Assembly: GCA_020627705.1 (NCBI GenBank)
Contig: JAHDGJ010000003.1
Span: 124,001 to 188,000 of the forward strand
DNA: 64,000 bases
Direction of reading: 5' to 3'
Origin: Saprospiraceae bacterium
GTDB taxonomy: Bacteria > Bacteroidota > Bacteroidia > Chitinophagales > Saprospiraceae
Positions 25,369-31,773 of the stretch are shown in pieces. Each line of letters opens with the position of its first letter. The first letter of the stretch is position 1. The position numbers were made by a program, and so were the translations under genes. The notes beneath the pieces were generated by a model, which was not told the DNA's origin, made no database searches, and saw only the letters and a program-made list of their open reading frames with translations.

Positions 25369-26103
25369 CTAGTTGACCAATAAAAACTTTTTTCTTAAAA
25401 TCCCTTTTGAAGTAGAAATGGCCAAAATATGTATTCCTGTATCCTGATTATCAAATGTAATAATCCAAGAATTTTGAGATTGGGTAAAACTAAATTTTTT
25501 TGATTTGCCCTTTAAATCATAAAGTGCAAAATTTAAAACTTCTAGAGTTGATGATTTAATTTGCAATTCACCTTGAGAAGGATTAGGATAAATCAAAAAC
25601 TCTTGGGTTAAAAGTTCATTATTATTGAGCTCAAAATCAAAACAAGTTAAAATCCCCTGCTTAAACGGAACATACTCCATTTCTGTAAGTACTCCGTCGA
25701 TGTTACCAAGTACTTTGCCATTGGAATAATGCAAATAATGACGTGAACAACCATCAATGCTATAATAATAAGTATTGCCGGTAATCCAGTTTTCGATCCC
25801 ATTAGGATGAAACCGCATATTAAAAATTAAAGTATCACCAACTTCAAACTGATACAATTCCAATAAGCAGTTCAAGCCATCTTGCCCAAATACACCAAAG
25901 GTATCTGGAAGAGTCATATTAATACTATCGATTAAACTAAATTGAGCGGCTGTTTCATCATCAAATTCAATAAGCTTAACCATAGCTATATGATCCAATG
26001 AATCAGCGCTATGACAAAATTCATCAACGATTACATTGCAGGTGCATGCTGCAAGAAATGAAGCTTGGAAAGAAAGAATAAAAACCAATAGCTGTTTCTT
26101 CAT
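25369..26103 (-). CDS. Secreted hypothetical protein with T9SS sorting domain
   Basis: This 244-residue protein has a signal peptide (MKKQLLVFILSFQASFLAA) followed at once by CTCNVIVDEFCHSADSLDH, a Cys-rich start seen in several Bacteroidota secreted proteins and reminiscent of the netrin/TIMP type in which Cys1 becomes the mature N-terminus. The last about 75 residues are a type A T9SS sorting domain (YPNPSQGELQIKSS to RKKFLLVN). The middle is beta-rich and not recognised. LAAC could also be read as a lipobox, but the sorting domain argues for export by T9SS. Confidence 0.7.
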   Translation of the reverse strand: MKKQLLVFILSFQASFLAACTCNVIVDEFCHSADSLDHIAMVKLIEFDDETAAQFSLIDSINMTLPDTFGVFGQDGLNCLLELYQFEVGDTLIFNMRFHPNGIENWITGNTYYYSIDGCSRHYLHYSNGKVLGNIDGVLTEMEYVPFKQGILTCFDFELNNNELLTQEFLIYPNPSQGELQIKSSTLEVLNFALYDLKGKSKKFSFTQSQNSWIITFDNQDTGIHILAISTSKGILRKKFLLVN

Positions 26104-26159
26104 CCTTCTTAAGTTATATAATAGAGGTCAAAATAAAAATATCAAACACGACATATTGC

Positions 26160-26324
26160 TTAATAAAAGTATGTCGACCAATGATCCTTAATGGCGTGGC
26201 GATTTTTGTAGATAAGCATTGCCGCGATGATCATTCCAAAAATTATGATCCATTTAAAGCGTTGAATAAAATTCTTGTTTTTTTCTCTTCGGCTTTTATA
26301 CCTGACTCGACCTGAATAACTCAT
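26160..26324 (-). CDS. Small single-pass membrane protein coupled to rsgA
   Basis: A 54-residue frame from ATG at 26324 to TAA at 26160-26162. It has a basic N-terminal part (SYSGRVRYKSRREKNKNF, with many R and K) followed by one hydrophobic helix (about 25-38, WIIIFGMIIAAMLIY) and a short tail. Its ATG overlaps the rsgA stop as ATGA, which supports translation. The topology is probably N-in. Function unknown; nothing similar is named in my memory. It lies in a gap that otherwise holds no gene. Confidence 0.6.
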   Translation of the reverse strand: MSYSGRVRYKSRREKNKNFIQRFKWIIIFGMIIAAMLIYKNRHAIKDHWSTYFY

Positions 26325-27262
26325 ATATTTTTATGTCTTTCCCAATAATTTTGATCTTCAATTTCTTCCAAGATCTGTAAATAATTTAGATATCGCAACT
26401 CACTTATACTCCCCTTTTCGATGCCTTCCTTCACGGCGCAATTGGGTTCATTTCTATGAAAACAATTACCAAATTTACATTCTTGAGACAATTCAAAAAT
26501 TTCTTTGAAATTGTGAAGTACATCTTGTTCTTCCAAAAAATTAAACGATAGAGTCTTGATTCCAGGGGTATCAATGATGGTTGTTTTTTCATCTATTGTA
26601 TGCATTTCGGCAAACGTAGTGGTGTGTTGTCCTTTCCCACTATAGTTGGAAAGTTCTTGGGTTTTAATCTCGACGTTTGAGGCCAACATATTTACCAAAG
26701 TGGATTTTCCAACTCCAGATTGTCCTCCAAATAATGTCTGTTTTCCGCTTAATACTTCTTTCAATTTGTCCATACCCTCTCCAGTTTCTGCAGAAGTAAG
26801 AATCACCCCGTAGCCAATATTTTCATAGATCTCTTTTAAATACAAAAACATATTCATGTCTGCCTCAGCATAGAGGTCCGACTTATTAAAAACAATAGTG
26901 GCTGGAATACTGTATGGTTCTGTCATCAACAAAAAACGATCAATAAAACCTTGCTTGAGTTTGGGTTGGCAAATAGTAATGATCAAGATGGCTTGATCGA
27001 CATTACTGGCCAATAAATGCACAAAATGTTTCTTTCGCGGTGATTGCCGAACTACATAATTCTTGCGGTCCGCAATTTTTTTTATGATGCCTTTTCCTTC
27101 TTCCTCCAGTTCAAATTCTACCAGATCTCCAACAGCTACTGGATTGGTCACCTTGAGTTTCCCTAATCGAAACTTCCCGACAATACGACAATCAAAAATC
27201 TCTTGATTGACTTTTACTTGATACCAGCTACCAGTAGACTTTATTACAACCCCTCTATGCAT
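26321..27262 (-). CDS. rsgA: Ribosome small-subunit biogenesis GTPase RsgA
   Basis: RsgA is a circularly permuted GTPase that checks 30S maturation. It has the OB-fold start (RGVVIKSTGSWYQV), G4 NKSDLY, P-loop GGQSGVGKSTLVN (about 175-187), G3 DTPG, and the C-terminal zinc site CKFGNCFHRNEPNC. The 313 residues are normal for the family. It follows an LEA2-like lipoprotein gene by 2 bases and is coupled to a small membrane protein downstream. Confidence 0.95.
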   Translation of the reverse strand: MHRGVVIKSTGSWYQVKVNQEIFDCRIVGKFRLGKLKVTNPVAVGDLVEFELEEEGKGIIKKIADRKNYVVRQSPRKKHFVHLLASNVDQAILIITICQPKLKQGFIDRFLLMTEPYSIPATIVFNKSDLYAEADMNMFLYLKEIYENIGYGVILTSAETGEGMDKLKEVLSGKQTLFGGQSGVGKSTLVNMLASNVEIKTQELSNYSGKGQHTTTFAEMHTIDEKTTIIDTPGIKTLSFNFLEEQDVLHNFKEIFELSQECKFGNCFHRNEPNCAVKEGIEKGSISELRYLNYLQILEEIEDQNYWERHKNI

Positions 27263-27264
27263 AG

Positions 27265-27720
27265 TTAGAATTTCAAAGGCACTTCTTCTTCGAGGTCTAT
27301 GGACTTGCTAATTTTTACTCCGGCAATATCAAAATACAAATAGCCTTTATAGTGAACAGTGGCTTTTTCTTCCAACAGGACGCTGAGTGCACTTTTTAAT
27401 AAGCCTTCTTTTTTTACAATTTCATTCAAAGGAAATTGTATTGCGACAGGGATGGTAAAATCATTATTACCAGTAATTTCTATCTCTTTTAACTGATTGA
27501 CCTTACCAATAGAGATGCCGTCTACGGAAACATCAATGTCTACCGAACTTAAATTGACCCCAATAGGATTGGCATTGAAGTAAATGAGATCAGCGCTTAG
27601 ACTCACCAAATCCCTGTTTAGTTTTTTTAGTTTGAAGTTCTCTACCTTTTTAAACTCAGGTTCTTTGTAGGAAGAACAAGAAATAATGCCGAAAAGTAAA
27701 ATGAAAAATAATGCCCGCAC
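27265..27720 (-). CDS. LEA type 2/WHy-domain lipoprotein
   Basis: The 151-residue protein has a lipoprotein signal (Cys15 in FGIISC). The mature part, VENFKLKKLNRDLVSLSADLIYFNANPIGVNLSSVDIDV, followed by IPVAIQFPLNEI, is the LEA_2/WHy beta-sandwich, known from desiccation proteins and from bacterial outer-membrane lipoproteins. The start is GTG at 27720, sharing a base with the stop of the GGGP synthase gene. Its cell role is unknown. Confidence 0.78.
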   Translation of the reverse strand: MRALFFILLFGIISCSSYKEPEFKKVENFKLKKLNRDLVSLSADLIYFNANPIGVNLSSVDIDVSVDGISIGKVNQLKEIEITGNNDFTIPVAIQFPLNEIVKKEGLLKSALSVLLEEKATVHYKGYLYFDIAGVKISKSIDLEEEVPLKF

Positions 27721-28517
27721 TAGCTTGAGACTTTGACTGAGTGAATGGCTGCAGACATATCTATAATCAGTTCTGGATCTTTTTCGATGGCGTTGCCTAC
27801 CACAACAACATCTGCTCCTGCTTTTACATTTGCCATAGCCTTTTCTGGAGTTCTAATGCCTCCACCTACGATCAATGGAATATCTACAGCCGAACTGACC
27901 ATATCTATCATCGACTCCGAAATTGGATTTTGTGCTCCACTTCCAGCATCCATATAAATACATTTTAGACCAAGGTATTGTCCGGCTATAGCAGTACTCA
28001 TCGCGATATCTGCTTTTTCTGCCGGTATGGGTCTAGTATTGCTTATGTATTGGACCGTGGTACTTACCCCCCCATCAATAAGCATATAGCCAGTAGAGAT
28101 TATTTCTAAAGGGCTCATTTTTAAATAAGGTGCAGCCAAAACATGATTGCCTATTAATAATTCTGCGTTTCGTCCAGAAATCAGCGAAAGAAACAAAAGA
28201 GCATCTGCTTTGTAACTTAATTGAAACGAATTTCCTGGAAAAAGGACACAAGGAATGCTTGTGTTTTCTTTGATGGACTTGATCAATAAGTCCAACATAT
28301 CATTTACAATCAAACTTCCGCCAATAAAAAAATAATCCACATTGGCATCTTTCGCCAATTGCAAGACGCTGTCAATTTTACCCATTCTCAACTTATCGGG
28401 ATCAATGAGCACGGCAAACTTCTTTTCCCCTGAAGCCTTGGCGTTTTTTAAATCCGAATAAATTTCTTTCACTTGATGTGCTTTACTATAAAGATACTGG
28501 AATTCGTACTCATTCAT
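27720..28517 (-). CDS. Geranylgeranylglyceryl/heptaprenylglyceryl phosphate synthase (PcrB-like)
   Basis: The enzyme joins a polyprenyl diphosphate to glycerol 1-phosphate, making archaeal-type ether lipid precursors; group II versions occur in Bacteroidota. Family blocks are AVLIDPDKL, DYFFIGGSLI, PCVLFPGNSFQLS, the STGYMLIDGG loop, AGQYLGLKCIYMDAGSGA and IVGGGIRTPEKA with a phosphate-binding GNAIEKDP. I chose the ATG at 28517 (MNEYEFQYLY) over a TTG at 28547. The lipid product in this organism and its use are unknown. Confidence 0.92.
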   Translation of the reverse strand: MNEYEFQYLYSKAHQVKEIYSDLKNAKASGEKKFAVLIDPDKLRMGKIDSVLQLAKDANVDYFFIGGSLIVNDMLDLLIKSIKENTSIPCVLFPGNSFQLSYKADALLFLSLISGRNAELLIGNHVLAAPYLKMSPLEIISTGYMLIDGGVSTTVQYISNTRPIPAEKADIAMSTAIAGQYLGLKCIYMDAGSGAQNPISESMIDMVSSAVDIPLIVGGGIRTPEKAMANVKAGADVVVVGNAIEKDPELIIDMSAAIHSVKVSS

Positions 28518-28545
28518 AAAGACTATCAAACAAGTCTCTACCCTC

Positions 28546-28562
28546 AATTATTTAAAATAATT
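28546..28562. promoter_or_regulatory. 17-base palindrome, possible MarR operator
   Basis: AATTATTT-A-AAATAATT is a perfect 8+1+8 inverted repeat in the gap between the GGGP synthase gene and marR. MarR regulators usually bind such AT-rich palindromes, often in their own promoters. The binding is inferred. Confidence 0.45.
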
Positions 28563-28602
28563 TTTAAAATTCTTAAACCTTTTGGTTTTATATTTATTTC
28601 AT

Positions 28603-28612
28603 TGTTTAAACA
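28603..28612. promoter_or_regulatory. 10-base palindrome TGTTTAAACA near the marR start
   Basis: A perfect palindrome 14 bases before the marR ATG at 28627. Together with the 17-base palindrome it flanks the region where the marR promoter must lie, a common arrangement for autoregulation. Confidence 0.4.
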
Positions 28613-28626
28613 TTGAATTATAGGCG

Positions 28627-29076
28627 ATGAAAATCGAAGAAGCCATAAAACAAAAAACACCTTTCAAAACTCCTCAGCAGCGCTTGATGGTTAATCTATT
28701 GTTTACAAACAATTGGTTGCAAGGTGAAATGAAGAACTTCCTAAAGGAATTTGATATTACTATACAGCAATACAATATTCTTCGAATACTTAGAGGTGCC
28801 AACAAACCCATAAGTACTTCGATAATTAGAAAACGGATGATAGACAAAATGTCTGACACCACTCGGCTAATAAGTCGTTTGCAAAAAAAATCATGGGTTA
28901 CCAAAGTTACTTGTACCAAAGACAAACGATTGGTGGACATTCTAATAACACAAGCAGGCCTTGCATTGCTCCAAAAAATTGATCTCAAAACATCCAGTAT
29001 AGATAATCTCTTAAATCAATTAAGTGAAAAAGAGATAAACGAATTAAATATTCTCCTAGATAAACTAAGAGGGTAA
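28627..29076 (+). CDS. MarR-family transcriptional regulator
   Basis: A 149-residue winged-helix regulator. Helix-rich ends flank the wing region: RLMVNLLFTNNWLQGEMKNFL, the recognition part STSIIRKRMIDKMSDTTRLISRLQKKSWV, and the wing TCTKDKRLVDILITQAG with the D-x-R of the MarR family. It is 23 bases before yceI on the same strand. MarR-YceI pairs are frequent in Bacteroidota, so it probably controls yceI. Confidence 0.9.
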   Translation: MKIEEAIKQKTPFKTPQQRLMVNLLFTNNWLQGEMKNFLKEFDITIQQYNILRILRGANKPISTSIIRKRMIDKMSDTTRLISRLQKKSWVTKVTCTKDKRLVDILITQAGLALLQKIDLKTSSIDNLLNQLSEKEINELNILLDKLRG

Positions 29077-29099
29077 TCAATCAATTACAATTATTTAAA

Positions 29100-29684
29100 A
29101 TGAATTATTTAAAAAGTTTAAGCTTATTATTTGCAGCTGCTGCAATGTTTTCTTTTGCCTACACTTCATCTCCACATCTGATGAATGATGGAAGTAAAAT
29201 AGTTTGGAAAGGGAAAAAAGTATTGGGAGCGCACGAAGGAACAATTAATTTAAAAGATGGCAATCTAGAATATGTAGATGGAATCCTAAAAGGAGGGGCT
29301 TTCACCATTGATATGACTACTATTGAGTGTACCGATTTAGAGGGAGCCTATGGAGATAAACTTGTCGGCCATTTAAAGTCTGATGACTTTTTTGGGGTAG
29401 AAAAATTTCCCACTGCCGACTTTACCATTACGAGAGTAGATGCTGCCAACAATGAGAACGAATATAAAATTGAAGGCAATCTCACAATCAAAGGAATTAC
29501 TAAAAAAATCTCATTCAAAACAATGGTCACCAAAGAAGGAGGGCATATGATTGCGCATTCAAACATAAAAGTGGACCGCACTATGTTTAACGTAAAGTAT
29601 GGTTCTAGTAAGTTTTTTGATAACTTGGGAGATAATATTATTAGCGATGAATTCGAATTAGACGTTACTATCGTAAGTCATTAG
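29100..29684 (+). CDS. YceI-family periplasmic lipid-binding protein
   Basis: YceI proteins are lipocalin-like barrels that bind isoprenoids or amides. The 194-residue protein has a signal peptide (MNYLKSLSLLFAAAAMFSFAY) and the family pattern IVWKGKKVLGAHEGTI, GGAFTIDMTTI, LVGHLKSDDFFGVEKFPTADFTIT, and LTIKGITKKISFK. It is the last gene of the marR operon, followed by a strong terminator at 29714-29743. Confidence 0.94.
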   Translation: MNYLKSLSLLFAAAAMFSFAYTSSPHLMNDGSKIVWKGKKVLGAHEGTINLKDGNLEYVDGILKGGAFTIDMTTIECTDLEGAYGDKLVGHLKSDDFFGVEKFPTADFTITRVDAANNENEYKIEGNLTIKGITKKISFKTMVTKEGGHMIAHSNIKVDRTMFNVKYGSSKFFDNLGDNIISDEFELDVTIVSH

Positions 29685-29713
29685 ATATAACCTCAACAAA
29701 CCAGTTTGTTTTA

Positions 29714-29743
29714 AGGGAGTACTCTTTGGTGCTCCCTTTTTTT
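29714..29743 (+). terminator. Intrinsic terminator after yceI
   Basis: AGGGAGTAC (29714-29722) and GTGCTCCCT (29729-29737) form a 9-bp stem with one T-G wobble, followed by T residues to 29743. Confidence 0.9.
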
Positions 29744-29747
29744 ATGC

Positions 29748-29777
29748 TTGGCGAAGAACATACTCTAACTATCTTTG
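29748..29777 (+). promoter_or_regulatory. Promoter of mqnC-punA-uvrA
   Basis: TTG at 29748-29750, a 19-base spacer and TATCTTTG at 29770-29777 match the Bacteroidota consensus TTTG-N19-TAnnTTTG almost exactly. It lies directly after the yceI terminator and gives a leader of about 15 bases to the ATG at 29800. It also supports that ATG over the in-frame TTG at 29794. Confidence 0.75.
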
Positions 29778-29799
29778 TTTTGCTTTTAGTGTATTGCAT

Positions 29800-30942
29800 A
29801 TGAACTGTCAAAAATTACTTCAAAGAGCTTTAAATCGTGAGTTCCTTTCCGCAGAGGAAGGGGTGTTTCTTTTCGAAAATGCCACCACCTCAGAACTCAT
29901 GTATGTTGGAAATGCCCTAAGGCAATATCACCAACCCAACAACATTGTTAGTTGGATTATTGATCGCAATACCAATACGACCAATGTTTGCATTGCCAAT
30001 TGCAAATTCTGTAATTTTTATCGTCGTCCTGGACACGAAGAAAGTTACATTACAGACATAGAGACCTACAAACAAAAAATCGACGAGCTGTTCGAATATG
30101 GAGGAGAACAATTACTCTTACAAGGGGGACATCATCCTGATCTTGGCTTGGACTATTATTGTGACACTTTTAGAGAACTAAAACTACTCTACCCTACGCT
30201 AAAACTACACGCATTAGGTCCACCAGAAATAGCGCATATTGCAAAATTAGAACAGCGCTCTCATATTGAAGTTTTAACTGCGCTTAAAGAAGCGGGTTTG
30301 GATTCCCTTCCAGGCGCAGGAGCCGAAATTCTAAATGATCGAGTGCGTCGCTTAATCTCAAAAGGCAAATGTGGCGGCAAAGAATGGTTAGATGTAATGC
30401 GTGCAGCTCATAAGGTAGGACTTACTACGTCTGCAACCATGATGTTTGGGCATATTGAAACCAACTTCGAACGCATGGAGCATTTGGTTTGGTTAAGAGA
30501 AGTACAAGAAGAAAAGCCTGCCGATGCCAAAGGGTTTCTTGCCTTTATTCCTTGGCCCTTCATGGATGAGGATACCATTTTAAAAAGAATAAAACGAGCG
30601 CGCAATACTTGCACCAGTGATGAATATATCCGCATGATTGCTATGAGTCGGATCATGCTTCCCAATGTTAAGAACATCCAGGCGTCTTGGCTGACAGTGG
30701 GCAAGAAAGTAGCCCAAGTCTGCCTTCATGCAGGAGCCAATGATTTTGGCTCCATTATGATCGAAGAAAATGTGGTGTCTGCTGCCGGTGCGGCATTCAG
30801 ATTTACGGCCAACGGCATTCAAGAAGCAATTACAGAGGCTGGTTTTGAACCTCGCCTTCGCAATCAAGAATACGAATATAGAGATGTACCTGCCCACATT
30901 AAGCAACAGGCATTAGATCACCAAACCATGGTTGTAGACTAA
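29800..30942 (+). CDS. mqnC: Cyclic dehypoxanthinyl futalosine synthase MqnC
   Basis: A radical SAM enzyme of the futalosine route to menaquinone. It has the cluster motif C64-x3-C68-x2-C71 in NVCIANCKFCNFYRR, preceded by SWIIDRNTNTTNVC, which points to MqnC rather than MqnE. Further blocks are LLLQGGHHPDLGLDYYCDTF, KLHALGPPEI, and MMFGHIET near the middle. It has 380 residues, the family length. Its stop is immediately followed by the punA ATG, so the genes are cotranscribed. Confidence 0.93.
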   Translation: MNCQKLLQRALNREFLSAEEGVFLFENATTSELMYVGNALRQYHQPNNIVSWIIDRNTNTTNVCIANCKFCNFYRRPGHEESYITDIETYKQKIDELFEYGGEQLLLQGGHHPDLGLDYYCDTFRELKLLYPTLKLHALGPPEIAHIAKLEQRSHIEVLTALKEAGLDSLPGAGAEILNDRVRRLISKGKCGGKEWLDVMRAAHKVGLTTSATMMFGHIETNFERMEHLVWLREVQEEKPADAKGFLAFIPWPFMDEDTILKRIKRARNTCTSDEYIRMIAMSRIMLPNVKNIQASWLTVGKKVAQVCLHAGANDFGSIMIEENVVSAAGAAFRFTANGIQEAITEAGFEPRLRNQEYEYRDVPAHIKQQALDHQTMVVD

Positions 30943-31755
30943 ATGGAATTTTTGTTCGAAAAAGGACTTGAAGCCGCCCAATACATTAAAGATACCAAAG
31001 GCAATCTCCCAAAAAAATGTATACAACTTGGAACTGGATTAACGCATGTAATTGATCAAATCGTTTGGAGCATACCCTATGCTCAGATTCCTCACTTTCC
31101 GTCAAATGATTTAGAAGGACACAAAGGAGAGTTGCAATTGGCCAAAATTGGCAGTGAAGAATTGTTGGTCTTATCCGGAAGGTTTCATTATTACGAAGGG
31201 TATAGCATGCAAGAGCTTACATTTCCGATCCGGGTGCTTAAAGCTTTAGGAATTTCAGAACTTATCATTACGAATGTTGCAGGAAGCCTAAATCCTAATT
31301 ATCAAGCTGGTGATTTAATCTTCATCAATGATCACATTAATTTTTTTCCTGACAGTCCTTTGAGAGGGCTCAACGACAATAGGCTAGGTATTCGTTTTCC
31401 AGATATGAAAAATGCCTATCATCCAAGCCTATTGCTAAAGGCAAAAAAAACCTGGAATGCACTGTATTCAAATTTTACTTCCGGAGTATACTTTGGCCTT
31501 CAAGGACCAAGTTTGGAAACAAAAGCCGAATACAATTTTATACATAAGGCTGAAGCCGATTTGGTAGGAATGAGCACAGTCCCAGAAATTATTGTAGCAA
31601 AACAATGCGAACTGCCCACCTTAGCGATATCTTGTGTATCTAATGTTTGCTACCCAATAGAAGACATTACCGAAACTACAATAGAAGAGGTGATCCAAGT
31701 AGTACAACAAAGTGTACCCAAGCTAAAAGCATTTCTTGAAGCTTATTTAAAATGA
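30943..31755 (+). CDS. punA: Purine nucleoside phosphorylase (trimeric PNP family)
   Basis: The enzyme cleaves inosine or guanosine with phosphate. Family blocks are IQLGTGLTHVID (usually GSGLG), VLSGRFHYYEGYSMQELTFPIR, IITNVAGSLN, GDLIFINDHINF, and FGLQGPSLETKAEYNF with GMSTVPEIIVAKQ. The phosphate-binding GTGLTH differs slightly from the usual. It abuts mqnC with no spacer. PNP may recycle purine released in the futalosine pathway, but it also could be unrelated to it; 270 residues. Confidence 0.9.
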   Translation: MEFLFEKGLEAAQYIKDTKGNLPKKCIQLGTGLTHVIDQIVWSIPYAQIPHFPSNDLEGHKGELQLAKIGSEELLVLSGRFHYYEGYSMQELTFPIRVLKALGISELIITNVAGSLNPNYQAGDLIFINDHINFFPDSPLRGLNDNRLGIRFPDMKNAYHPSLLLKAKKTWNALYSNFTSGVYFGLQGPSLETKAEYNFIHKAEADLVGMSTVPEIIVAKQCELPTLAISCVSNVCYPIEDITETTIEEVIQVVQQSVPKLKAFLEAYLK

Positions 31756-31773
31756 TCATGACCAAATAAAAAA

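Noticed and set aside
25369-26103. Lipoprotein reading of the LAAC sequence.
   Set aside because: A T9SS type A sorting domain at the C-terminus fits export through T9SS, and the Cys is followed by a Cys-rich domain start.
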